From the NCBI GenBank assembly GCA_963707835.1, contig CAVPRI010000002.1, forward strand, positions 1,426,001-1,490,000: a DNA stretch of 64,000 nt, written 5' to 3'. Shown in pieces: positions 52,078 through 61,647 of the stretch. This DNA comes from Bog-473 sp963707835. Its GTDB lineage: Bacteria > Actinomycetota > Acidimicrobiia > Acidimicrobiales > RAAP-2. Under the pieces are notes generated by a model that had not been told where the DNA came from, made no database searches, and saw only the letters and a program-made list of their open reading frames with translations. The position numbers and the translations under genes were made by a program. Position 1 is the first letter of the stretch. Every line of letters begins with the position of its first letter.

Positions 52078-52784
52078 TACCCGCCCTCCGATGCCCGCAG
52101 TCCGCGGATGATGACGTCCACCACACCGTCGGCCGCCTCCTTGGGTGAGGACGACAACATCGGCTTGACCTCCGGTCTGGTGAGTCCCCAGCCGAGGCCT
52201 GCCATCACCCGCGCCAACGCCGTCGTGTCGTCGAACCGGATCTCGCCTTGCTCGACTGCCAAGTCGAGCAGCGCCTTGGTGACTGCGAATACGTAATCGT
52301 TGTGGCGTTGGATCAGCTGGCTCACCGCGGGGACGGCCAGGATGTCTCGCGAGAACTCCTCGGAGTGGTCCGCCAAAGCCAAGGTAACGGTGTGAAGGTA
52401 CGACTCGACAGCCTCGAGTGCTGACATGTCGTCGCGGATCGCACCCCGCGCCTCGCGGCCCACTTCCCGAAGGTGGCGGTCGACCACCGCCAACATGAGC
52501 TCGTCACGGCTGGGTGCCAGGGTGTACAGCGTTCGCAATGAGCAGTTGAGCCGCTTGGCCAACTCCGCCATGTTGAGCTCGGCGAACCCGGACTCGAACA
52601 TCGTACCCAGGGTTTCGAGTACCTCGAGCTGTCGATCGGTGAGCCTCGATTCGCGCTCGCGGTCGAGGATGCGCGGCGGCTGCGGAACCGATCGCAGCTG
52701 TTCGAGCGGAGACCCGCGCGCTGCCCGGCCGTTGTTCCGGGGATTCCGACGTGGCCGTGTCCGAAGTGGTGCTGCCTTCGTCAT
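52077..52784 (-). CDS. TetR-family transcriptional regulator (copy 2, intact)
   Basis: About 235 aa. A basic, Arg-rich N-terminal tail (PLRTRPRRNPRNNGRAARG) is followed by the HTH ELNMAELAKRLNCSLRTLYT (about residues 72-91) and an all-helical ligand domain ending VMAGLGWGLTRPEVKPMLSS and KEAADGVVDVIIRGLRASEG. ATG 52784 is chosen because GGGAGGG lies 7 bp upstream; the open frame to 53024 has no support. Paralogue of the frameshifted TetR at 28324-29026. The best candidate to bind the YGGTA-N18-TACCG sites, with a CoA ester or substrate as inducer (inference). Confidence 0.88.
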   Translation of the reverse strand: MTKAAPLRTRPRRNPRNNGRAARGSPLEQLRSVPQPPRILDRERESRLTDRQLEVLETLGTMFESGFAELNMAELAKRLNCSLRTLYTLAPSRDELMLAVVDRHLREVGREARGAIRDDMSALEAVESYLHTVTLALADHSEEFSRDILAVPAVSQLIQRHNDYVFAVTKALLDLAVEQGEIRFDDTTALARVMAGLGWGLTRPEVKPMLSSSPKEAADGVVDVIIRGLRASEGG

Positions 52785-53298
52785 CGCGCGCCCTCCCTTG
52801 ATTCGGCCGAGCCCCCGGGCACGAGATCGGGAAGGGTCATGTCCATCGTGACCTGCTCTCTCTGTTTGCACAGGTCGTCGGTGGGCACACAGCAAAACGG
52901 TGTCCGGTCTGGTGGTCCATGGCATCGCCTCCAGAGCCATGATCTCATCTTCGGCCGTCCGCACGCCCATTCTCACCTCGGATTCGCGGGACACCGGGCA
53001 TCGATCGATCCGGGATTCCTCCACGAGCCGTACTTCTGTCCGATCCCAGAGGAATCATCGGTGCTGGCACGGTCGTTCCGTTCCGGCTGCTCCCGGCGGG
53101 CGGTCACACGCAGACGCCGACGGACGTGACCCGGTCCACGTCCGCAGCAATCGCCCGGAGCTCGCCCCCAGGGCGGATCGCTCTGTCATCTCGGCGCCTC
53201 AACCGAGAGCCATCGTACGCCGTGGCGACGAATCACCCTCGACCCGTGCTGCCTGGGTGAACGAGGTGTCCGAGCGATGCTCACTGCTCAGATCAGGA
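52785..53298. other. 514-bp region without a recognised gene
   Basis: Lies between the TetR start and the 3' end of the first substrate-binding protein gene. Open frames here are short or continue from neighbours and show no domain. No operator site of the YGGTA-N18-TACCG type, no tRNA and no strong hairpin was seen. It should hold the TetR promoter and the end of the neighbouring transcript. Confidence 0.5.
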
Positions 53299-54546
53299 TC
53301 ATCCAGAGGCCGTCGAAGTCCCGGGAATGTCGCTCCCGCAGTAGGGCTGTGTGGATACCGGCACGAAGCCATTCTTCTCCGCACGCAAGTACCAGAAGCA
53401 AAGCTTCGGCTGATCGTGACCGAAGATGGTTGCGTAGTCGATCGGGCGGGCCAGCAGCCCCCCCGGGTTATAGGACGTGAGCGAGCGGAGCTTCGATATG
53501 ACTTCCGCCGAGGTCGGATGCGCTCCGGCCATGGAAATGCCCTTGAGCAGCAGATCCGCCCCGCCCCAACCGAGATCGGTCTCGAGATCGGGGAAGTTGG
53601 ACGGGGAACGGTGCTCGTACTTCTGGAGAGCGGCGACCTCCGTCCTGGTTGCCGCGTCGGGCAGCTGCGCCGGGCGCTCTTCGGAGACGAAGTAGGCGCC
53701 CTGAACGGCTGACCAAGCCGGTGAGTGGATGGTCGAAGCCTCATAGCCCGACGAGTAGACCGCCGCCTTGATGTCGACCCCCGCGTTCTTCATCGCCTCG
53801 GCCAGTGCGATCGCGCCGGATTCCTGCAGAGCAGGAAAGAGTGCGTCAACCTTCTGCTCTTTGGCCACCAGGGCGTCCTGCGTGAAGTCGACGCTGCCAT
53901 AGGGCACGGTCGTATTGAGAACGCCGGTCTTGCCGCCGAGGTGATCGAACGCCTCGGCGGTCCCGATGGCAAACCCCTTCGAGAGCGGTGCGACGCCGTA
54001 TCCGTAGGATCCGATAACCGTGCCGCCATGCGACTTCAAGAATCCGGCGTAGACCGTGCTCGCGGGATACGCCGGATCGACGCTCCCGAGATCCGACGCG
54101 AACATATTGGTGTAGGGCTGCTCCCCCCATTCGGGTCCATCGGCCACAGTGCCGGTCACAGGGATCCCAGCCTTTTGCGCGTACTTGGCGGCGAGGAAGA
54201 AGACCGGGCTCACCGAGACGATCCCGAGAGCGCCCCCTGAAATGGCCGACTGAACGGCGGTGGAGACCGAGGTAGGACTGGTTTGGTCGTCCTTCACCAC
54301 ACCTATGATCTTGTGGCCATTGATGCCCCCTTGGGCGTTGGCCAGGGCGATACGGGCAAGGAAGCCCTGCTGGCTAACGGCGAACGAGGACGCGCCGAGC
54401 CCTGTCACCGAGGTGACCAGGGCAATGGTGATGGGCGCGCCAGCGGAGGCCGCCGAAGCTGCACTCGACTGGACGACGAGGCCCGATGAGGCCACCACAA
54501 CACTGACCAGGGCTGCGGTGACGCTCGCGCAACGACGATGGCGCAT
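53299..54546 (-). CDS. ABC-type branched-chain-amino-acid-like substrate-binding protein, copy 1
   Basis: 415-aa exported LivJ/Peripla_BP_6-type protein. Signal peptide of about 35 residues (ASVTAALVSVVVASSGLVVQ, then an Ala-rich cleavage area), then APITIALVTSVTGLGASSFA, VVKDDQTSPTSVSTAVQSAI, and the domain-2 motif TVPYGSVDFTQDALVAKEQK. It ends CFWYLRAEKNGFVPV and a Cys-containing tail. ATG 54546 is preferred because GGGGGG lies about 8 bp upstream. No permease or ATPase gene is in the window, so it is an orphan receptor. It may deliver or sense the island's substrate. Paralogue of the divergent gene at 54962. Confidence 0.88.
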   Translation of the reverse strand: MRHRRCASVTAALVSVVVASSGLVVQSSAASAASAGAPITIALVTSVTGLGASSFAVSQQGFLARIALANAQGGINGHKIIGVVKDDQTSPTSVSTAVQSAISGGALGIVSVSPVFFLAAKYAQKAGIPVTGTVADGPEWGEQPYTNMFASDLGSVDPAYPASTVYAGFLKSHGGTVIGSYGYGVAPLSKGFAIGTAEAFDHLGGKTGVLNTTVPYGSVDFTQDALVAKEQKVDALFPALQESGAIALAEAMKNAGVDIKAAVYSSGYEASTIHSPAWSAVQGAYFVSEERPAQLPDAATRTEVAALQKYEHRSPSNFPDLETDLGWGGADLLLKGISMAGAHPTSAEVISKLRSLTSYNPGGLLARPIDYATIFGHDQPKLCFWYLRAEKNGFVPVSTQPYCGSDIPGTSTASG

Positions 54547-54583
54547 ATTGATCCCCCCAAGGATTCGAGACTGCCCGGCTGGC

Positions 54584-54609
54584 GGTATTTTCGAAGCTCT
54601 CAAAATACC
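54584..54609. promoter_or_regulatory. Operator site F, CGGTA-N18-TACCG
   Basis: GGTA 54584-54587 and TACC 54606-54609. The arms extend to the perfect 9-bp inverted repeat CGGTATTTT / AAAATACCG. Lies 38-63 bp upstream of substrate-binding protein copy 1. Confidence 0.75.
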
Positions 54610-54615
54610 GTGGCA

Positions 54616-54628
54616 AACTGTAACAGTT
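54616..54628. repeat. Perfect palindrome AACTGTAACAGTT
   Basis: A 6-1-6 palindrome lying 6 bp beyond operator site F, upstream of substrate-binding protein copy 1. It could be a second regulator site or part of the promoter. Confidence 0.45.
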
Positions 54629-54761
54629 GCTGGTGCGTTCGGGAAGTCACCTCGGCCATTCGTCGCTCCACGCGGTCAAGTCAGTCGCCGCCGGTGGAAG
54701 CGGATGCGAATGATCACCGGCCAACGCAAGGTGCCGTTCTGGCCGATCATGACTCCTCTTT

Positions 54762-54778
54762 GTCGCCCTGCGGGCGAC
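54762..54778. repeat. Short hairpin GTCGCCC-TGC-GGGCGAC
   Basis: Perfect 7-bp stem with a 3-nt loop between the divergent substrate-binding protein genes. Role unknown; there is no T tract and no gene end nearby. Confidence 0.4.
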
Positions 54779-54827
54779 GGAGCTCACCCGAAGGGCTAAG
54801 CGGCCCACCGCGGACGTTGACCCGATC

Positions 54828-54853
54828 GGTATGAAGCGTTAGGCTGCGTTACC
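54828..54853. promoter_or_regulatory. Operator site H, CGGTA-N18-TACCG
   Basis: GGTA 54828-54831 and TACC 54850-54853, spacer 18 bp, 108 bp upstream of substrate-binding protein copy 2 and directly in front of a 20-bp tandem repeat. Confidence 0.72.
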
Positions 54854-54860
54854 GCACGGA

Positions 54861-54920
54861 CGTTGCAGGGGGATGACGGACGTTGCAGGGGGATGACGGG
54901 CGTTGCAGGGGTATGACCGA
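54861..54920. repeat. Three tandem copies of a 20-bp unit
   Basis: Units at 54861, 54881 and 54901, consensus CGTTGCAGGGGGATGACGGA. The first two are identical except for the last base; the third has two more changes. The unit contains a GGGGG-ATG start-like element, so tiny 7-codon frames (MTDVAGG, MTGVAGV) overlap head to tail by ATGA. Located between operator H and substrate-binding protein copy 2. Confidence 0.7.
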
Positions 54921-54961
54921 CCGCGCAACGGCGCCAGAGATCAAGGGGGAGGGGCAGGAAC

Positions 54962-56203
54962 GTGCGACCACGGAAGCGATTTTTGTCGTCTGCATGCATG
55001 GCCATGGTGAGCGTGACGATCATGGTGGTGGCCGACACGGGACCGGCTCAAGCAACGCCCCAACCATTGACCATCGCGCTCATTTCCTCGTTGACGGGCC
55101 TGGCCGGCTCCTCCTACACCGATTCACCGGCGGTGTTCAAGGCGCGCCTCGACCTGGCCAACGCCGAGGGAGGCGTGAATGGCCACCAGCTTGTGCCACT
55201 CGTTATCGATGATCAGACGAGTCCCGCCGAAGTCTCGACCGCAGCCCAGGAGGCGATTTCGAAGGGAGCGACCGGTATCGTCGCCGACTCGGCGGTCTAC
55301 TACCTCGCCGACAAGTTCGCGCAGCAAGCTGGCATCCCCGTGACCGGCAACTCAACCGACGGGCCCGAGTGGGGCGAGCAGCCATTCACCAACATGTTCT
55401 CGTCCGACCGAGGCAGCGTCAATCCCAAGTATCCGGTCAACACGCTTCCCGGGAAGATGCTGAAGACCTTCGGGGGCACCGTACTGGGAACCTACGGGTA
55501 CGGCATCTCACCTTCCTCGGCGGCTTCTGCCCTCAACGACGCCAAGTCGTTTGAGCACGCTGGCGAGAAGGTCGGTGTGCTCAACCAGACGGTTCCATTC
55601 GGGAGCGTCGACTTCACCTCCGATGCGCTCATCGCCAAGCAGCACGGTGTGAACGCTCTTTGGCCCGGACTCACGGAAGCCTCGGACTTCGCCCTGGCGA
55701 GCGACTACAAGAACGCGGGGATCAAGGTCAAGGCGGCGGTATTTCCGACTGGTTACGAACCAACGTTGGTCAACTCTCCGAGTTGGAGCACGGTTCAGGG
55801 TGACTACTTCGTTTCGTTCTTCCGCCCCTTCTCATTGCCGGACGCCGGCACCCGCCAGATGCAATCTGCGCTCGAGAAGTACGCCGGCTTCACGAAGCAC
55901 CAATTCCCCACCTTCGCGCAGTATCAGGCGTGGATGGGGGCCGACCTGATGATCAAGGGAATAGAACTGGCGGGGGGAAATCCGAGCCCGTCCCACGTGA
56001 CCAAGGCCCTCCGTGGAATCACCTCGTACAACGGCAACGGCCTGCTCCCCATCACCGTGAACTACTCGACCGTTTTCGGCACTGATCCCCCCTTCTGCCT
56101 TTGGTTCATGCGCGCCGAGAAGAACGGGTTCGTCCCCTACTCGTCGCAGCCCGAATGCGGCAGTGACCTTCCAGGAACCAGCACCATCGGGTCCAGCTCC
56201 TAG
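54962..56203 (+). CDS. ABC-type branched-chain-amino-acid-like substrate-binding protein, copy 2
   Basis: 413 aa, exported. Signal peptide with core SSACMAMVSVTIMVVADTGP and a likely AQA-TP cleavage. The mature protein starts PLTIALISSLTGLAGSSYTD, with DDQTSPAEVSTAAQEAISKG and NQTVPFGSVDFTSDALIAKQ. It ends CLWFMRAEKNGFVPYSSQPE and CGSDLPGTST, nearly the same tail as copy 1. GTG 54962 follows GGGGGAGGGGCAGGAA. No transporter partner is seen. Two divergent paralogues with separate operators suggest two related ligands. Confidence 0.9.
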   Translation: MRPRKRFLSSACMAMVSVTIMVVADTGPAQATPQPLTIALISSLTGLAGSSYTDSPAVFKARLDLANAEGGVNGHQLVPLVIDDQTSPAEVSTAAQEAISKGATGIVADSAVYYLADKFAQQAGIPVTGNSTDGPEWGEQPFTNMFSSDRGSVNPKYPVNTLPGKMLKTFGGTVLGTYGYGISPSSAASALNDAKSFEHAGEKVGVLNQTVPFGSVDFTSDALIAKQHGVNALWPGLTEASDFALASDYKNAGIKVKAAVFPTGYEPTLVNSPSWSTVQGDYFVSFFRPFSLPDAGTRQMQSALEKYAGFTKHQFPTFAQYQAWMGADLMIKGIELAGGNPSPSHVTKALRGITSYNGNGLLPITVNYSTVFGTDPPFCLWFMRAEKNGFVPYSSQPECGSDLPGTSTIGSSS

Positions 56204-56206
56204 CGG

Positions 56207-57151
56207 TCACGACCAGGCGAGTCCCCCGGACTTGGGAAGGGGGATGTACTCCTGCATGTGAGCCAGGTCCTCCATGGCTGAAGCCGAGGCGGTATAACCC
56301 TTGGACTCGTCGCCGATGTCGGTCACTGCATCGGCGACGTCTTCGACCGTCAGGTTTTCGAAGAACACGCCCTTGGTCGTGGCCAGGAACAGCCGGGCCA
56401 CGTGGCCGGCAGCGGCGACGATCTTCTGGCCATTCCAGGGACAGCTCTCATGGACCATGAACGCCACGGCCGGTGCCACCAGTTCGGGCCGGAATGCCTC
56501 GAACCACTTGGCGAATAGCTCGTTGCCCATCCCCTGGGTTCCCGATGTATTGGCCGAAGGGAACACTGCGTTGACCTTGATCCCCATGTCGGCGCCTTCA
56601 GCCGCCAGCGCGTTCGTCAGTCCGATGATCCCTCCCTTGGCGGCAGCGTAGGGACTGGTGCCCGGCACACCGAGGACGGACTGGGACGAAGTGAAGACGA
56701 TCCTCCCGTAACCCCGCTCAAGCATGTCTCGCCACGCAGGTCGTGCGACATTGAATGCGCCACGCAGATGACCATTCAGGTACAGGTCGAGATCTGCCTC
56801 GCTGAGTTCCCCGAACGACGCCGCACCTATGGGCCCTGCGTTGTGGACCACGATGTCCACCTTGCCGAAATTCGAGATCGCTGCCTCGACGATGGCACGC
56901 CCGCCTTCAGGCGTCGCCACGGTGTCACGGTTCGGAATCGCCGTGCCTCCACTCGCTTCGATCTCGGCGACCACGGAGCCTGCCCGATCCTCGCCCGCAT
57001 CGGTACCGTCCACGTTGACCCCGAGATCGTTGACCACGACCGAGGCTCCACGCTCGGCCAATAGCCACGCGTACGCTCTTCCCAGTCCACGGCCAGATCC
57101 GGTGACGATGGCCACGCGCCCGTCAAACCGCAGTTCCTCGCGCTGTTCCAT
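56207..57151 (-). CDS. Short-chain dehydrogenase, 17beta-HSD4/(3R)-hydroxyacyl-CoA dehydrogenase-like
   Basis: 314 aa. RVAIVTGSGRGLGRAYAWLL, ASVVVNDLGVNVDGTDAG, the hallmark of the SDR domain of multifunctional enzyme type 2, then HNAGPIGAASFGELSEADLD, Ser in IVFTSSQSVLGVPGTSPYAA with Tyr/Lys. It likely oxidises a (3R)-hydroxyacyl-CoA, which would match the MaoC hydratase products made in this island. ATG 57151; operator site G lies 59 bp upstream. Its stop is 3 bp from the stop of substrate-binding protein copy 2. Confidence 0.86.
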   Translation of the reverse strand: MEQREELRFDGRVAIVTGSGRGLGRAYAWLLAERGASVVVNDLGVNVDGTDAGEDRAGSVVAEIEASGGTAIPNRDTVATPEGGRAIVEAAISNFGKVDIVVHNAGPIGAASFGELSEADLDLYLNGHLRGAFNVARPAWRDMLERGYGRIVFTSSQSVLGVPGTSPYAAAKGGIIGLTNALAAEGADMGIKVNAVFPSANTSGTQGMGNELFAKWFEAFRPELVAPAVAFMVHESCPWNGQKIVAAAGHVARLFLATTKGVFFENLTVEDVADAVTDIGDESKGYTASASAMEDLAHMQEYIPLPKSGGLAWS

Positions 57152-57446
57152 GTGATAGCCCCCTCTTTCGACAGTGACCGCCCTAGAGCCCCGTCACTCA
57201 AGACGATGTGGTAGCCACAGACACTAATCATTACCGCGCGGTCGAGACCGCTGGACGGCGATCTGTCCAGCGCCGCGGGCACCCAGCCCCTTGCCCATGT
57301 CCGGATTACAGGGGAGGCGCGTGCGTCTCGACACAAGCATTCGCAGCGTGTGTCACGGTCAAGAGACGCTCATCCACTGGACCTGCCCGGAATGGGAGCC
57401 ACGGACCGGTGGAGCGGGCGGCCGCAAGTACCTAGCATCTGGGTTC
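57152..57446. other. Intergenic region at right border of the island
   Basis: 295 bp between divergent SDR and GH15 genes. Contains operator site G near the SDR. The composition becomes clearly GC-richer towards the GH15 side. No tRNA, repeat boundary or integrase remnant was seen. Confidence 0.5.
57210..57235. promoter_or_regulatory. Operator site G, TGGTA-N18-TACCG
   Basis: GGTA 57210-57213 and TACC 57232-57235, spacer 18 bp, upstream of the (3R)-hydroxyacyl-CoA-dehydrogenase-like SDR. It marks the right end of the set of sites. Confidence 0.72.
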
Positions 57447-59336
<1,890 letters not shown>

Positions 59337-59340
59337 TCCC

Positions 59341-60774
59341 ATGGCCGCCCGGCCGCACCGCGTCGTCGTGGTCGGAGGCGGGTTCGGCGGCCTGCCGGCG
59401 ACCCGGCTGCTGGCGCGCGCTTCCGACGTCGAGATCACGCTCATCGACCGGCGGAACCACCATCTCTTCCAGCCGCTCCTCTACCAGGTGGCCACCGGCA
59501 TCCTCTCGCCCGGCCAGATCTCACCGGTGCTTCGGCACATGCTGCGCCGATCGAAGAACGTACGGGTGATCCTCTCGAACGTCATCGCCTTCGACCTCGA
59601 TCGCCGCATCGTGCGGGCCGAATCGGTGCCGGGCCTGGTGGACGAGTACCCCTACGACAGCCTGATCGTGGCGGCCGGCGCCGGGCAGTCGTACTTCGGT
59701 CACGACGAGTTCGCGCTCGTGGCTCCCGGGATGAAGACGATCGACGACGCGCTGGAACTGCGGCGGCGCGTCTATGGCGCGCTCGAGATCGCCGAGACCA
59801 TGACCGACCCCGCCCGCGAGCGCTTCTGGATGACCTTCATGGTGGTGGGGGCCGGGCCCACCGGCGTGGAGCTGGCCGGGCAGATACGAGAGTTGGCGGC
59901 TCGGAGCCTGATCGGGGACTTCCGCTCCATCGACCCCTCATCGGTGCGGGTCGTCTTGATCGACGGGGGCAAGGAGCCGCTGGCCAACTTTGGGGACCAC
60001 CTCTCGGGGCGGGCCCGGGCCGACCTGGAGAAGATGGGTGTCGAGCTGCAGATGGGACTGCAGGTCGTGGGGGTGGACCCCATGGGCGTCATGGCCGAGG
60101 ACGCACAGGGCGGCACGCATCGCTTCGACGGTGCCACGACCATCTGGGCGGCCGGGGTCCAGGCTTCACCGCTGTCCGGATTGCTGGCCGAAGCCACGGG
60201 GGCAGCGACCGACCGGGCCGGACGCATCGAGGTGCTTCCCGACCTCACGTTGCCGGGTCATCCAGAGGTGTTCGCTCTCGGGGACATGGCGTCGATCGAC
60301 CACCTGCCGGGGGTCTGCGAGGTGGCGCTCCAAGGGGGCATCCACGCCGCCAACACCATCAAGCGCCGCCTGGAGGGCAAGGCCGGAATCCCCTTCCGCT
60401 ACCGCGACCTCGGGAGTGCAGCGGCCATCGGGCGCTTCAAGGCCATCATGAGCTTGCGGCGTCTCCGACTGAGCGGGTTCCCGGGGTGGGTCGTGTGGTT
60501 CTTCGTCCACATCGGCTTCCTCAACGGATTCGGCCACCGCGCCAGCACCATGCTGCGCTGGTTCCAATCGATGGTGGGCCGGGCACGGCCCGAGCGGGTC
60601 TTCAGCGTGGGGCACACCGGTGGTGACCTGAGCCTCCCCGAAGTGGTCAGAGCCCGGATCATGCCGGACCCGTTCCCCGCCGCGAGCGGCATCAGCGGCT
60701 GGACCGGCGCTGCGACCGATCACGCCGGTGGGTCCGACCGCGCCACTGGTGAGGCGACGGATCCGTCGAGCTGA
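59341..60774 (+). CDS. NAD(P)/FAD-dependent oxidoreductase, type-II NADH dehydrogenase-like
   Basis: 477 aa. FAD-binding VVVVGGGFGGLPATRLLARA at the N-terminus, HHLFQPLLYQVATGILSPGQ (quinone-side motif typical of NDH-2), NAD-binding TFMVVGAGPTGVELAGQIRE, FAD-closing VFALGDMASIDHLPGVCEVA, and a C-terminal amphipathic membrane-anchoring part (FPGWVVWFFVHIGFLNGFGH). It would pass electrons from NADH to menaquinone without pumping protons. Start ATG 59341, directly after the GH15 gene. Confidence 0.9.
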   Translation: MAARPHRVVVVGGGFGGLPATRLLARASDVEITLIDRRNHHLFQPLLYQVATGILSPGQISPVLRHMLRRSKNVRVILSNVIAFDLDRRIVRAESVPGLVDEYPYDSLIVAAGAGQSYFGHDEFALVAPGMKTIDDALELRRRVYGALEIAETMTDPARERFWMTFMVVGAGPTGVELAGQIRELAARSLIGDFRSIDPSSVRVVLIDGGKEPLANFGDHLSGRARADLEKMGVELQMGLQVVGVDPMGVMAEDAQGGTHRFDGATTIWAAGVQASPLSGLLAEATGAATDRAGRIEVLPDLTLPGHPEVFALGDMASIDHLPGVCEVALQGGIHAANTIKRRLEGKAGIPFRYRDLGSAAAIGRFKAIMSLRRLRLSGFPGWVVWFFVHIGFLNGFGHRASTMLRWFQSMVGRARPERVFSVGHTGGDLSLPEVVRARIMPDPFPAASGISGWTGAATDHAGGSDRATGEATDPSS

Positions 60775-60870
60775 ATGCCCAGGCGGTCGACGGTGACAAC
60801 GATCCGACAATTCGCCAGGGGCGGGCAGGACTTCCGTTAAGTCGTCCCGTCCGCTGGGCGACACCTCGGT

Positions 60871-61613
60871 GTGTCCAGCGAGCACGAGCAGGTCGAAGCG
60901 ACGCCCGATGGCTCGACCCACGGCGCGGGCAGTCTCCATGGGCGTGGTTCCACGCTGGTCCTGGCCGCATCGGCGATCGTGGGCTGCCTCTCCCTCTTCG
61001 GCTCCGTGGCCTATGCGGCGGCCGTTTCCACGCCGGGGGTGACGACGGTCTCGACGACCTGGAGTGGGCCGGCCGATCCTCCGGCGCCACCGAGCACCAC
61101 GACCTCGTTCGAACCGGGCCAGCAAGGGCCGGGGACGCGCCGGGGAGTTCGCTCGGGCAGGCTCTCGTCGCCACCGTCCTGCCCGGGACCCTGTCGGCCG
61201 CCCCGACCTCGGTGACGCTCGACGCGTCGTCGCTCTCGGTCTTCGGACACGGGACCTCGCTGTACCGGGGAACCATCTCGAGGCTGACGGTGATCGATGC
61301 CCGCGGGTCACTCGCGGGATGGCGGACGACCGTCTCGTTGGCATCCGTGAGGGGACTGAGCACGGCCCAGTTGGCGCAGACCAAGCTCTGCATCGACCCC
61401 GATACCCCCACGATGGTGTCGGGCAACCCGAGTGACGTCGTCCGTGCCGCTCCGGGGTCCTGCACGAGCGCGTCGGGGGAGCTCACGGTGTTCCGGGCCG
61501 CTTCCGGGGGCGGTGGTGGCACCTACGCGGACACGGCGGGGCTGCTGCTCGAGCTGCCCGGGCCCGCGGTCGCCGGCGACGTCAGCGCGACGCTGTCGAT
61601 TTCCGTGCGCTGA
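60871..61613 (+). pseudogene. Secreted protein of unknown function, frameshifted near 61120
   Basis: Two frames that read as one exported protein. Frame one from GTG 60871 has a hydrophobic export segment (STLVLAASAIVGCLSLFGSV, then AYAAAV) and a Pro/Thr linker. A missing base between about 61105 and 61140 moves to a frame reading LGQALVATVLPGTLSAAPTS, VTLDASSLSVFGHGTSLYRG, AGWRTTVSLASV, and it ends LLLELPGPAVAGDVSATLSI. The second part looks like an immunoglobulin-like or WxL-type beta-sandwich. Function unknown. Confidence 0.6.
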
Positions 61614-61627
61614 CGTCGTGGGGAGGC

Positions 61628-61643
61628 GGCCGTTGGAACGGCC
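61628..61643. terminator. Hairpin between convergent genes
   Basis: GGCCGTT-GG-AACGGCC, a perfect 7-bp inverted repeat in the 34-bp gap between the secreted-protein stop and the dnaE2 stop; likely a bidirectional terminator. Confidence 0.5.
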
Positions 61644-61647
61644 TCGG

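Noticed and set aside
54861..54920. CRISPR array
   Set aside because: A contiguous 20-bp tandem repeat without spacers; no cas genes in the window.
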